A stretch of DNA of 64,000 nucleotides from assembly GCF_027409185.1 (NCBI RefSeq), contig NC_084468.1, forward strand, positions 139,970,001 to 140,034,000, given 5' to 3'. Below the pieces are notes generated by a model that had not been told where the DNA came from, made no database searches, and worked only from the letters and a program-made list of their open reading frames with translations. The first letter of the stretch is position 1. Each line of letters opens with the position of its first letter. Origin of the DNA: Cynocephalus volans (taxonomy: Eukaryota > Chordata > Mammalia > Dermoptera > Cynocephalidae). The position numbers and the translations under genes were made by a program. Below, in pieces: positions 21,670 to 34,800 of this stretch.

Positions 21670-23590
21670 AGAGGCACATCTTAGCTAGATGTGATGTTGA
21701 AAACATGTTTGTCTATTTGCAATTCTGCACTGAATGAAATGTCAGATCAAGAATGGTCATTTGATAGACCATGAGAGCCATTCACCACCACAACATAACT
21801 GCTTTAGAGAGGAAGCAAAGGCATTTACAGAGAACAGTGTGATAGATAAAACAAAAATTAAAAGCACATCAGTAACTAAACCAAATAAGCAAAAACTAAA
21901 GTAACTAAATTGGACACTGAATTTTAGCGAAAAAAAGTTCTGAGAGTTTTACACACAATGAAATCGGTCATGAAGGGATTAATTCATTCAGAGTTTACTT
22001 CATCAAAGACCATAAATCATTCACAAACACTTGACTCATGGATAGTTTCCATGGTGAGATAGAAAATGGACTGTTTTCCAAAATGGAAACAGTTTTTATA
22101 GGTTCTTAACCTACATAATGGACAAAATTGTCTAGAATGTTGGTTACAGCTCAGAATATAATAGCCACAAGCAGTTCTATACAAAAAGTAATTTTATGAA
22201 CAATAAAGAAATAATAAATCACAATAATCTATCTAAAGCTATAGACCACAAATACAAAAACATTTATGAGTTGCTATACAAAATAACACTTCCATATTTC
22301 TTAAAGTGTAGACTGTATTGATAAAATTGTTGATTCTGCCTCTTTTCTTTAATACATTTCATATGAATCTCTGTGATTGAATAAAACCAACATCAACTGT
22401 TGCTATGTTATTTATGTATTCAGTACACATTACCTATGAAATAGTTTATGAAACTAAACTTATCTAAAGACATTTTTTATTTACATGTTTGACTACACAC
22501 ACAAGGAATAAAAGGTATATTACAGGGCACTGATAAAATGCTGTTTGATTCTAGTTACTCTTAGCCTATATTAATCAATCACTACTGCTCTTTATACATC
22601 TCTCCTCTTTCATTTAGTGAAAAGAAAATTGCTGGGCTATTTGTGCCACCAACATAGTCCTTCCTAAATGAGAGAATTGCTATAATTATGTTTCTTCATC
22701 TTTGGATTTCTCTAACCTGTATCTCCTTTCTATACTGGAAAGCAAAGGCAAAACATAAAAAAAATGGATTATTTGAGTTGACAAACTGCACAATTCTCCC
22801 TACTCCCCAGCCCACCTCTAACATCACTGCATAATTTAAAAGGGCTAAAATGTATATTTCCTTACATGAGTCTCAATTATACTACCTATGAGAAGATAGA
22901 ATTTAGTAGATAAGTGCACTCTTTCATTCACTAGCCACAGAAACTAAATTAAATTCCAGGGCTAGAATTATGAAATATCTTTCCCCTGTCATTATTCTAT
23001 AGTGCTCAATATAATCAGAATTCTCTTATTCTTAATGATTTTTGTTAATTAAAAGGAGAGTGAGTTTAATCCTATTATTACTTATTACATGTTAAATGTT
23101 ATGTTTCTTAGTATAAAAGCTGTTCTATTATATGAAACATCTTTAATAGGGTTTGTTGAAAGCAGGGACATTCCGTTCATCTGTTTGGTGACAAATTTCT
23201 TCATCCAAAAGATATCTACTGAGTTGAGTTTTAAATCTGGAGATCCATACAGTACCCATTGTCTTCCCTGACAAAGAAATTTAGTAGGAGCCAAAGAAAT
23301 AGGACATTGAGAACCCAATGACATTGAGGTTGCATTATTAGAATAAGCATAAAAATAGGAGTCAACAAAAGAGTCATGGAACGCAGAGGATGAAAAAACT
23401 AAACCACTGAAGAAGAGAAGAAAGGTTCTAATTGTGAGAAACTGAGTTGAAAATTATGCAAACTCTGATATGAAAAAGTAATGCAGTTCAGACATTTGAT
23501 TAATATTTAACAATTGCAAGCATTTACTGTATATCGTATTTTGGGGGCTTCAATGTATAAATTTCCATGCATTTAATCCTCACAGCACAT
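21670..23590. other. Non-coding stretch, no gene recognised
   Basis: AT-rich sequence without recognisable genes or named repeats; only short frames. Confidence 0.55.
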
Positions 23591-23599
23591 ACTCAGATG

Positions 23600-26500
23600 C
23601 GAACTTGTATGTGTACACCTGTGAAACCTGTCACTAAGATCACCGTGATGTATATACCCATCACCCTCCAGTGTGTAATGCCTTTCTCCCATCCCCCTAC
23701 TCAGGTAAATACTTACCTGTTTTATGTTATTACAGAGTAGTATGCATTGTCTAGAATTACATATAATGGAATAATATAATCCTTTTCTGTCTGGCTTCTT
23801 TCCCTAAGCATACTTATTTTAAAATTCATCCATTTTTATTTTTGTATCAATAGTTCATTACTTTTTATTGCTCAGTAGCGTTACACGGTATGGATATACC
23901 ATCCCTTCACCCATTCTCATGTTGATAGACATTTGCGTTGTTTCCAATTTTGGGTTATAACAAATCAAGCTGCTCTGAACATTTGTGTACAAGTCTTTGG
24001 GTAATCTCTTGGGTAAATCCCTGGGAACGGAATAGCTGGATCTTATGGAAGCTGTTTATTTAACTTGTAAAGATACTACCAAACTGTTTTCCAAAGGGAT
24101 TGCATCGTTTTGCACGCCTTCCATCAGTGCACGGGTGTTCCATTTCCTCCACGTCCTTGCCCATACTTTGCATAATCAGTCTTTTAAATTTTAGCAATTT
24201 TTGTACAGTCCATAGTAAAATCTCATTGTAGTTTTAATTTGCATTTGCCTAACAATGAATGAGCATTTTTTACATGTTTACTTGCCATTTGTAAATCTTT
24301 TATGAAGAGTTTCTTCAGATTTTTGCCTATGTTTTATCTGGTTAATTCTTTTTTATTAGTTGAGTTTTGAGAGCTCTTTACATATCCTAGATACAAGTCC
24401 TTATATTTTCTCTCAGTATATTTTGTCTTTTTATCCTCTTAAGAGAATCTTTTGAAGAACAGACTTTTTAATTATGATGAAGTCCATTTTATCAGTTTAC
24501 TCCTTTATAGATTGTGCTTTTGGTGATATGTCTAGAATTTCTTAGCCTAATGCAAGGTCAAAAAGATTTTCCTCTATGTTTACATCAAGAATTATTATCA
24601 TTTTAGGTTTAACATTTAGATTAATTTTTTTATATAGTGAGATACAGTATGAATCAAAGCATTTTGGTTTTGTTTCTGCATATGGATATACAATTGTTCC
24701 AGCACCAGTTGTTTTAAAATCTGTCCTTTCTCCACGGAACTGACCTTTCCCCTTTGTCAAAAATCTGTTGTCTCCATATGCACGAGTCTGTTTCTGGACT
24801 TCTGTTCTCTTTCATTGATCTATTTGTCTATTTTTCTGACAATATCACACTTTGATTGCTCTAGTTTTATAGAAGTTCTTGAAACTTTCTTAGTCCTCCA
24901 AATTTGTTCTTTTTCAAAGTTATTTTAGTTATTCTAGGTTCTTTGTATTCTTATATGAGTCTTAGAATCAGCTTGTCGATTTCTATGAAAACAACTTACT
25001 GGGACCTAGATTGGGATTGCATTTTATCTACTCATGAATTTGAGAAGAATTGACATTTTATCAATATTAAATCTTCTGACACATGAAAAAGGTATCAAGG
25101 TATATTTTGCCACCTACTTAGTTCTTTTTCTCAGCAATGTTTTGTAGCTTTCAATAAATGGATTTTTCACATTCTTTGACAAATTTATTCATAAGTATTT
25201 TTTTGTTTTGATGCTACTATAATGGTATTTTTATATCAATTTCTGATTATTTATTGCTAGTATAGAAAATACAATCAGTTTTTGTTGATTATTGAACTTA
25301 TTTTCTGCAACCTCGCTAAACTTACTAGTTCCAGTAACTTTTTTGGTAGATTCCATCAGATTTCTTAGGTAGACAATGATATCATCCACTAATAAAGACA
25401 GTTTTATGTCTTCTTTTCCAGTCTGAATGTCTTAATTTTTTTTTCTTGCCTGATGCTGTGCCCACGATTTCCCATACAATGTTAGGTAGACTCTGTTAAG
25501 TGCAAACATCCTTTTTTGTTCCTAATTTGAGGGAAAAAGACCTCAACGGTGTGAGGAAGTTCCCTTTTGTTCCTAGTTTGCTGACAGTTTTTATCAGGCA
25601 TAGATGATGAATATTGTCAACTTCATACATCTGTTGAGATATGACCATACAGTTTTTCTTTTGCAGTTTTTAATATGGTGAATTACATTGACTGATTTTC
25701 AAATATTAAGTAGGCCCTGCATTTCTACAATAAATCCCTCTTCATCATTGTGGATTCGTCTCTTTATGTGTCATTAAATTCAATTTGCTAAAAACTTTGC
25801 TTAGAAATGTTGTGTCTATGTTAATAAGAAATATTGTTCTATAATTCTCTTTCTTGTATTTGAATTAGGATAATGATGGCCTCAAAGAAGTTGAGATGTA
25901 TTCCGTGCTCTTCAGGTTTATGGAAGAGTTTGTGTAGAATCGATACTTTTCCTTAAATGTTGATAGAATTCATCTCTGAAGCCAGTTAGGCCTGGAGTTT
26001 GCTTTGTCAGAAAAAAATTGCTGTGAATTCTAATACTTTAATGAATAAAAGTTGATTTAGTTTATTTCTTCTTAAGTGAGCTTTAGTAGTTTGTGTCTTT
26101 CAAATAATTCATCTATTTTAACAAAGTTCTCAAATTTGTAGGCATAAGTTTTTATAATATCTCCTTTTTATCCTTTTAATAGATATAGAACCTACAGTGA
26201 AGTCCCCTATCTCATTCTTGAGATTGGTAATTTCTATCTTCTCTCTTTTTTTGCCTGATAAGTACAGCTAGAGTTTCATCGATTTTATTGGTCTTCTCAA
26301 AAAACCAACTTTTGGTTTTATTAATTTTCTCTCTTTAATTGTTTTCTATTCATTGATATCCACTTTGCTCTTTATTATTTCTTCTTTTTATTTATTTATT
26401 TATTTATTTTTTTCCCTTTAACGTACTTTGGGCTTAATTTGTTATTTTTCTAATTTTTTAAGGTAGAAGCCGAGGTCATTGATTTGAGACGTTTTTTTCA

Positions 26501-28310
26501 TTTCTGCAGGTGTTTACTGCTGTAAATTTCCCCTAAATACTGCTTTTGTGGCATCACACAATTTTAATATTTTACGTTTTCATTTTCACTCAGTTCAAAA
26601 CAGTCTATAGTTTTCATTTTGATTTCTTATTTGACTCATGGCTTATTTATAAATGTGTTATTTGTGGACACCTTTCTGTTCTTGATTTCTAATTTGATTC
26701 TTTTGCCATCAGAGAACTATTTTGTTGACTTGAGTCATTTTACATATATTAAGACTACAGTTTTGGCTGAGAATATGGTTTCTCTTGGTAAACATTTCAT
26801 GTACAACTGAACAGAATGAATATTCTTTTGTTGTTGGGTGGAGTATTCTATAAATGTCAAGTGAGTAAAGCTGGTTGATAGTTTTTTAAGTAAACTATAT
26901 TCTTACTTGCTCTCTGCATGTTCGATCATTTAATGAGAAAGGAGTACATATTGAAATTTCTGACTATCATTGAGGATTTTTGTATTTCTCCTGGTAATTG
27001 TATCAGTTTTAGCTTCCTGTATTTTGAAGCTCCATTAGTAGAGGCATACATGTTTAAAACTCTTATATTCTCATGATAAACTGACACCATCTGTGGAATT
27101 AAAATTTTCATCAGGTTTGGAAATTTGGGCACCATTTTTTTTTTTTCATGTTTCTCTATCCCTCCACTTCTCCCCTTGGGGAACGTGAATTCCAAATACA
27201 TGATAGTGCTTAAAGTTTTCCCACAACTCAATGATGCTTTTAATTTTTTTCAATTTTTTTCTCTGTTTTTCATTTTGGATAGTTTCTATTGCTATATCTA
27301 CAGGTTCACTAATTTTTACTTCTGTAATGTCTAATCTGCTAATTCTATCCAATGTATAAGTCATGTCAGACATTTAGTTTTCACCTCTAACGTTTTGAAT
27401 TGGGTCTTTTTCTAAGTCCCTACTGAACACATTGAACACATGAAGTGTGATGATAATAACTGTATTAATGTCCTTTTTTGCTCATTATAGCAACTGTGGC
27501 AGTTTTGGTCAGTTTTAATATTCTAAATATTCTCTTTGTTATTCATCGTGTCTTCCTGTTTCTTTGTATGCTTGGGAATCTTCAGTTTAATGACAAACTG
27601 TGAATTTACCTTGTTTGGTACTTTATTCTGGGACGTAGTTATATGAAAATAATTCAAGCTTTTTTAGTCTTGTCTTTTTTGACTTTTTGGAGAGGTGCTT
27701 AGTTCAAAGCTAATAATTTCCTACTTCTCAAGCAGCACTTTCCTTGAATTATGAGTTTCTCCAGTCTGGCTGGTGGAACTATTCCTAACCCTGTGTGAAT
27801 GCTAGGCACTGTTCCCTCTCATCCTTTTTGATGGTTGTTTCCTCAATCTTGGATAGCTTTTTCATCACACACATGTGCCGAATATTCAAGGTGGGCATCT
27901 TCAGATCCTTAGGGATCTAACTGTGTGTGGCTCTCATGTCTCCAGAACTCTGTCCTGAGAACTCTAGCTTCCTTGGTCCCCCCAGACCCTTAGATCCAAC
28001 TGCTCAACTCAAGGAGTCTACTGGGCTTCAGCTGGGTTCCCCTACCCTGTGCTGCAACCTAGAGGCTGTACACTAGAGAAATGATAGGACTCACTTCCCT
28101 TGTTTCTTTCAGGGTTTTCTATCCTTTAATGCCTGATGCTCAGTGTTTTTAAAGCAGTCATTATATATTGTCTGTTTTTTTGTCTTGTTTTCGTTTTGGG
28201 GTTTTTTGTTTTTTGCCTTTTTTGGTTTTAGCAGGCAGAAGGGTATTTTCAGTCCCTGTTACTATATCTTGGATAGAAGAGGAAATTCCCTCTCATCTTT
28301 TAAAAAACCA
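23600..28310 (-). mobile_element. Old, nearly full-length L1 relic
   Basis: On the minus strand. The + strand shows reversed ORF2 hallmarks: 'ttgatagacatttgcgttgt', 'aatagctggatcttatgg', 'aacaatgaatgagcattttt', and the degraded RT region at 25-26.5 kb. Sequence at about 28200-28300 ('cagtccctgttactatatct' then 'tggatagaagagg') resembles the reversed 5' end of an old L1. All frames are broken, so it is ancient (L1M-like). Boundaries are approximate, and 27.45-28.2 kb is only tentatively part of it. Confidence 0.8.
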
Positions 28311-28339
28311 CTAAAGGAACAAAGGAAAAAGCAAAGAGG

Positions 28340-28850
28340 CAGAGAAATCAGAGAAGGGCAGAAATTACCACAAACTTAGTAGCTTAAAACAATACAATTT
28401 ATTATTTATAGTTATGGAGGCCAGAAGTCTGACACAAATCTCAGTGGCTAAAATTAAGATGACAGCAGAAATGTATACCTTTCTGGAGGCTTTAGGAGAG
28501 AATCCATTTCCTAACCTTTTCCAGCTTCTAATGGCCACCCACATCCCTTGGCTTATGACCCCATTGCTCTATCTTCTAAGTCAGCAATTTTGCACCTTTC
28601 TTACCATTTTTCTATAGTTACATCTCCTCTGGCAAGAGCAGGGAAAGGTTCTCTACTTTTGAAGACCTGTGTGATTAAATTGTGTCCATCTAGATAACCC
28701 AAGATAACTATCCCCATCTCAGATACTTAACTTGATCACATCTATAAAGTTCCTTTTGCCATGGAAGGTAACATATTCACAGGATCTGGGGACTAGGATG
28801 TGGATATCTTTAGGGGGTCATTATTCTGCCTACCACAGCTGACATCTGGT
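28340..28850 (+). repeat. Ancient LTR-like interspersed repeat
   Basis: 'attaccacaaacttagtagc', then 'gaggccagaagtctg', then 'attattctgcctaccaca' is a familiar mammalian repeat pattern. The repeat at 31040-31680 belongs to the same or a close family. I recognise the type but not the exact family name. Confidence 0.65.
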
Positions 28851-29289
28851 GGCTTACATTTTACTGTTCTGCTTATTTTTAAGTAATGAGAATGACATTC
28901 ACAGAAATCCTTTTGAAAACATTCATTCACATACAAAGTTTTAAGAAAAGAAATTTGCCAATTTTTCTTTTCCACCCAGTTGATTAAAAAAAAATAATGG
29001 AAGAGACAGCTTTCTCTATACAACTCACTGGTAAGCCTTCCTTTCTTGGCTCATGATACTAGTTCTTTCTCAGTTATAAAGATCAAAATAGCAAAGTCTA
29101 GCATGCAACGAGTCCTATCTATTTCAGGGTTGTACCACATGCTTTACTCCCAAGGGTTTTCTCTAATTGTTTTTTATGTTGGTTGGTATTATTTCTCAAA
29201 CAAGTTTCAAAAGTAATAGCACCAGTAACATAATAATATCCAATATTTATTATGTACTATAAGCCAAACACTTTGTTTAATTAACATTG

Positions 29290-29885
29290 TGCTATTTAAT
29301 TTTGTGTCAACTTGGCTGGGTCATACAATGTCCAGATAGTTGGTCAAACATTATTCTGGGTGTTTCTGTGGATTTTTTTTTCTGGATGGAATTAACATTT
29401 AAATGGGTGAACTTTTGAGCAAAGCAGATTGCCCTCCATAATGTCAGTGGAACTTATTCAACTACTTGAAGACCTGAATAGAACAAAATGGCCAAGCCTC
29501 CCCCAAGAAAGAGAAGGTTCTAGAGCAGATTGCCTTTGGACTTCATCTGTAGTGTTGACTCTTCCTGGTTCAACAATAAACTGCTCATGGACTTCATCTG
29601 CAGCATTGGCTCTCACTGCAATTGCAGCACTGGCTGTCCCTGGGTCTTCTGCCTGCTGGCGTATCTGTAGATTTGAACTTGTCAACCTCCATAATCGTGT
29701 AAGCCAATTCCTTACTATAAATAAATAGATTATATATATGTATGTATATATAAAGCTCTTGCTATAAAAAATTCCTTATAGATATATTTATATGTAATCT
29801 CTTTATATATATATTCATATTATGTATAGCATATCTATATGTCCTATTGGTTCTGTTTCTCTGGAGAACTCTGACTAGTACAAAC
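29290..29885 (+). mobile_element. MLT2-like (ERVL) solo LTR
   Basis: Starts around 'tttgtgtcaacttggctggg', contains 'aaagcagattgccctccata' and 'cataatcgtgtaagccaatt', and ends 'ggagaactctgactagtac'. That succession is characteristic of MLT2 LTRs. A TA-rich tract (29730-29840) interrupts its 3' part. No internal ERVL genes flank it. Confidence 0.7.
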
Positions 29886-29934
29886 ATGAATAACTCCTTT
29901 GGCATATTAGGTAGTTCCTAATATTATCCTCATT

Positions 29935-30200
29935 TTTAAATTAATATTATTTTAATTGACAAATTATAATTGCATGTATTTATGGAGTACAAAGGGATGA
30001 TTTGATAGATGTATGAATGTGGAATAATTACATTAACATATCCATCACCTCACTTATCATTTTGTGTGGTGAGACATTTGAAATTTACCCTCTTAGTTAT
30101 TATGAAATATACATTAGTTTTGATTACAGTCACCCTACTGTTCGATAGATCTCAAAACTTATCCCTACTGTCTAACTGGAACTGTGTACCATTATCCTCA
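29935..30200 (-). repeat. L1 3'-end fragment
   Basis: 'attgcatgtatttatggagt', then 'acaaagggatgatttgatag' and 'cctactgttcgatagatctc' are typical of an old L1 3' UTR read in reverse. A diverged MIR/L2-like piece follows to about 30430. Confidence 0.65.
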
Positions 30201-31039
30201 TTTGAAGAAATGAAGAAATAAAGCTTATAGAGGGTAATTTGCTCAGTGTTTTAGGGAGAGTAAGCGTGAAGGCAGAATTAAAGCCAGGGAAGCCTGGCTC
30301 CAGGTGCTATATCCTCTATCCCTACTTTATACTGCATTTTAAATTCCTGGAAGACAGAGACTATGCCTTAATATTGTTTAATCCTTCAAAGCACCCAGTG
30401 CTGTGCCAGCACGTAATCATATAACACGTGGTTGAGCAATTAATATTTCTTACTCTTACATCTTCACATCTTTATTAACCCGATTGGATAGATTCAATCT
30501 CCTGAGGATTCCCCTGGTTTGACTGGGGGAAGATGAATATGGAAGAGGTAGCAGGTATATGTTGTCACTACATATTGGTATAATAGAAAAATAATATCAT
30601 ATATTTGGTATAAAGCTCCTAAGCCACACTGGGAAGCTTCATTATAGCTCCTTGAACTTTGTCATTATTTACCTTCACAAACACACATATACATATATAC
30701 AAATCCAGAATACTAGGCATGATTCATATTGTTTAACCTTGAAATAATTAAATCTTGTAATCATTTTCTCTAAAAGAGTGGAAACCGGAAGGTCTTGCAA
30801 ATTTCACAAATTGCTGACATTGTGGCAGTTGTGAAAAGCTTCTAAATACAAGGGGAAAAGAGAATTCCCTTCCTAGAAGTCAGTGAGAACATGTAGCTTA
30901 AAGCCACAGTGCTCAGGTTTCTCACAACTCTGTTTTCTTCAATTTAGGAAGAAAATGTTTGGCTGATTATACTTGAGCTCATTTTTATTACTAAGATGTG
31001 ATTTTGATCCATCATTCATGACAAAAATGACTTGTAAGA

Positions 31040-31680
31040 AGTTTTCTACCTAAAATGAGTTCCCTGTGGCTGCCGTAACAAATTACTACAAACCGGGAGC
31101 TTAAAGCAACAGAAATCTATTCTCTCACAATCCTGGAGGCTAGAAGTCTGAAATCAGGCTATCAGCAGGATTGGTTCCTTCTGAGGGAACTGAGGGAAAA
31201 TATGTTCTATGTGTCTCTTCTAGTGTCTGGTGATAGCCATCGACCCTTGCATCCCTTGGCTTGTAGATGTATCACTCTACCTCTGATTCCATCTTTATAT
31301 GTGTTTTCCTGTGTGTCTACAACTATGTCTAAATTTCCCTCTTCTTCTAAAGAGTCATATTGGACTAAGGTCCACCCTAATGATTTCATCTTCACTTGAT
31401 TAAATCTATTTAGACCCTATTTCTTTTTTTTTTTATTTTTTTATTTTTTTGTCTTTTTCGTGACCGGCACTCAGCCAGTGAGTGCACCGGCCAGTCCTAT
31501 ATAGGATCCGAACCCGCGGTGGGAGCGTCGCCGCGCTCCTAGCGCCACACTCTCCCGGGTGCGCCACGGGCTCGGCCCGACCCTATTTCAAATAGGATCA
31601 TTTTTATAGGGACTGGGAGTTAAGATTTCAACATATCTTTTTGGAGGGGACACAATTCAACCAATTACACAAGCCCCCGA
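31040..31680 (+). repeat. Ancient LTR-like repeat split by a SINE
   Basis: Same type as 28340-28850: 'gctgccgtaacaaattacta', 'ggctagaagtctgaaatcag', 'ccaccctaatgatttcatct', and an end 'ggacacaattcaaccaatta'. The SINE at 31424-31578 interrupts it, so it is older than that SINE. Confidence 0.65.
31424..31578 (-). mobile_element. tRNA-derived SINE (CYN-like) with 11-bp target duplication
   Basis: Reads on the minus strand from a tRNA-like head with an A box ('GGCGCACCCGGGAGAG') and B box (GGTTCGGATCC; plus strand 31504-31514), through 'ACTGGCTGAGTGCCGGTCAC', to an A-rich tail seen as poly(T). GACCCTATTTC flanks it at 31413-31423 and 31579-31589. The head resembles tRNA-Ile; resemblance to colugo CYN SINEs is from memory. 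Confidence 0.9.
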
Positions 31681-32108
31681 CCTGCTGAAAAATTTATAAG
31701 TTACATTAAGAATCTTTGAAGACAAAATTTCATTAAGGCCTGATTATCTGGATACTTTATAGAATTCTGTGATTTGACTTTACTGTGAAGATCATCACCT
31801 CAGGCATAAAATCCTCCATAGAAATCAAGGAAAATGTTTAGGTCAAGCATTGGCTGTTAAAATATGAACTATAGAATCTTTTCTTTCTCAATACCATTTA
31901 CACATTATTCACCAGCCAGGTAAAGCCGTATTCCTTTTTCTGTTGTATTTTCTGGTTGACCCCAAGTTTCCCTACATCTGATTCATCAGTCACTTAATCA
32001 GCAGCTATTGTATGGCCTTGAATGTGTTCAACACCATACTAAAAGCTATGAGGCTACCAAAAATGCAATAAATGTTATATTGGGAGAGATCAACCAACCC
32101 AATCTTTT

Positions 32109-32703
32109 TTTTAAAATTTAATTTAATTTTGTCAATATACAATGTGGTTGATTATTGTGGCCCATTACCGAAACCTCCCTCCCTCCGCCCTCTCCCCGCT
32201 CCCTCCCAACGATGTCCTTTCTGTTCGATTGTCATATCAATTTCAAAGAATTGTAATATTTGGGTCTTCTTCCCTCCCCACCCCCCTCCCAGATTGTTTG
32301 TGTATTTATTTATTTATTTTTAGCTCCCACAAATAAGTGAGAACACGTGATATTTCTCTTTCTGTGCCTGACTTGTTTCACTTAATATAATTCTCTCTAG
32401 GTCCATCCACGTCATTGCAAATGGAAGTATTTCATTCTTTTTTATAGCAGAGCAGTATTCCATTGTGTAGATGTACCACATTTTCTGTATCCACTCATCT
32501 GATGATGGACATTTGGGCTGGTTCCAACTCTTAGCTATTGTAAAGAGTGCTGCAGTGAACATTGGGGAACAGGTATACCTTCGACTTGATGATTTCCATT
32601 CCTACGAGTATATTTCCAGCAGTGGGATAGCTGGGTCATATGCTGGATCTATCTGCAATTGTTTGAGGAACCTCCATACCATTTTCCATAGAGGCTACAC
32701 CAT
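32109..32703 (-). mobile_element. 3' half of a twin-primed L1 insertion
   Basis: Matches the L1 at 1-4574 from about its base 3924 to its poly(A) end, on the minus strand. It includes the ORF2 C-terminus (frame 32320-32562, ending 'FSLICGS'), a short 3' UTR and an A-rich tail (poly(T) at the left end). It keeps TGG where the first L1 has TGA at 4029. With 32709-33256 it forms one insertion flanked by CAATCTTTT (32100-32108 and 33261-33269). Confidence 0.92.
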
Positions 32704-32708
32704 GAAAC

Positions 32709-33256
32709 AATATACACCCTGAAACAATAAAACTTCTTAAAGAAAATGTAGGAGAAACACTTCAGGAAGTAGGACTGGGCACAGACTTCATGAATACGAC
32801 CCCCAAAGCACAGGCAACCAAAGGAAAAATAAGCAAATAGGATTATATCAAACTAAAAAGCTTCTGCATCACAAAAGAAACAATTAACAGAGTTATAAAG
32901 ACCACCAGCAGACTGGGAGAAAATATTTGCAAAATATACATCTGACAAAGGATTAATATCCAGAATATACAAGGCACTGAAACAACTTTACAACGAAAAA
33001 AACAACCCAATTAAAAAATGGGCAAAAGAGCTAAATAGGCATTTCTCGAAGGAAAATGTACGAATGGCCAGCAGACACATGAAAAAATGCTCAACATCAC
33101 TCAGCATTCGAGAAATGCGAATCAACAGCACAGTGAGATACCATCTCACCCCAGTTAGGATGGCTAAAATCCAAAAGACTGTGAACGATAAATGCTGACG
33201 AGGTTGCAGAGAAAAAGGAACTCTCATACATTGTTGGTGGGACTCCAAAATGGTGC
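32709..33256 (+). mobile_element. Inverted 5' half of the same L1 insertion
   Basis: Matches L1 bases about 3381-3931 in the opposite orientation to its partner. The two halves overlap by about 8 bp of L1 sequence around 'atggtgca', so almost nothing was lost. Frames are broken by small changes. Confidence 0.92.
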
Positions 33257-33854
33257 AACTCAATCTTTTCATTAGGCTCAGAGGAGGAAACTAAGACCCA
33301 AAGAAGTTAGTTTTTTTCTTTTAAAGATAGTTAACAGACAATGTCCTCTAGTTAGTGACAGAGCCAGATATCCCCAGGTACCAATTGTACCTAACCTTTT
33401 CTTATTTCTCAGTTCACTCCTACACTGTGACATATGCATTACTCCCCCCCAAAATATGTATATATACGTATGGTGTGGTGTCATTTCAATTTTTGCTCTC
33501 CATTCATAATTATAGTCAATATAGAAAAGAGGGCTCCCAATTTTCATCCCAGGAAAGGAATTCTCCCCTCTTCGTGTCACTCCAAGGATCCAGAACTACA
33601 TTGTATTATGTCGACCGAGCAAACATTTGCTGATATCATGCTTTATATTACCTAATAATTAAGTTTGTAAGTGAAAACCAAAACCTCTTCCAAGTTCTGT
33701 GCAGCTGCTTAACCATCTCAAATTCAGCTTTCTTCAGGCAATTGTCATAGTTCTTAGCATTTTAATTTGCCAGAAAAAGCACTAAAGGGTTTGCTTGGGC
33801 AGTTGCTAATTCCTAGCTCTGAATGTAAAAAAGATATAGAACAATCATATTCTT

Positions 33855-33976
33855 TTATTTATTTATTTGTTTGTTTGTTTGTTTATGAATAGCCATAAGA
33901 TAAAATGCTTATTGTCACCCCTCGTGGCATGAGGTGAGGGCCAGATTCATACCGGCAGCATATCCACCACCAGAAC
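33855..33976 (-). mobile_element. Severely 5'-truncated L1 tail, 122 bp, with 15-bp duplication
   Basis: The minus strand reads 'atgctgccggtatgaatctg' and 'gtgacaataagc' into a tail of (AAAC)n and (AAAT)n. The same 3' UTR occurs at about 47450-47550. AACAATCATATTCTT flanks it at 33840-33854 and 33977-33991. Confidence 0.88.
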
Positions 33977-34639
33977 AACAATCATATTCTTAATCAAGTA
34001 ATGGTTTATGCCCTTGAAACTGGGCAATAAAAACTTAGACTGACTTTTTTGTTAATTACACCTTCTTCACTTCAATTTACTCATCCTTTCTCACATTTTC
34101 ATTTTTTGTACAATCAGGAATCTCAAGTACTATTGTGGCTTTACAAGCAGGAGTAAATTTTTAAAAGGACCATGATTAACTTTGCCTCAATCCCTTTTTT
34201 AAAATCAAAGAGGAAACATTTCAAAGTATGCAAACATCTTTGCTTCACTGAGTACGGTAGGTTCATTTATTAAGCTAGTTTTCCACAACCAACAAAAAAG
34301 AAGGTTTGAGAAACTACTTAAGGGAAAGGAAAATATCGTAAAATTAAAGATAAAGCAATTTAGTTGAAAATATTTTAACTTAGTTACAAAGCCAAATGTC
34401 TCTTAAGGATATTGCTAAACATGAATTTTGATAAGAAAAATTAGACCAATAAATTTGACCAATATAATCACACTATATAAAGTAACTTGGAGCCCACATC
34501 TCATATCTTTAACAGAAAAATGTGGAAGCATTTTTTTCTGGAAATAGCTAGGCAATTTTATTTTTACTCTACATAAACTTTCAAGAGACACAATATAACA
34601 TAACATGCAAATTAAGAGCTCTAAGTTAAGCTTCCTGGA

Positions 34640-34800
34640 CTGCAATTCAGTAGCCATATGACCTTGGACAAATTAATTAGCCTTTATAAACTTTCCTCAA
34701 TTTTCTTATCTATAAAATGTAAATAATAATAGTAGCTACCTCACAGGTATGTTTGTGCAGATGTAATGGTATAATACATGAAAAGTGTAGTAAGAGCTCC
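34640..34800 (+). repeat. MIR SINE fragment
   Basis: 'atatgaccttggacaaatta', then 'ttcttatctataaaatgtaa' and 'ataatagtagctacctcaca' follow the MIR consensus order. Diverged. Confidence 0.75.
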
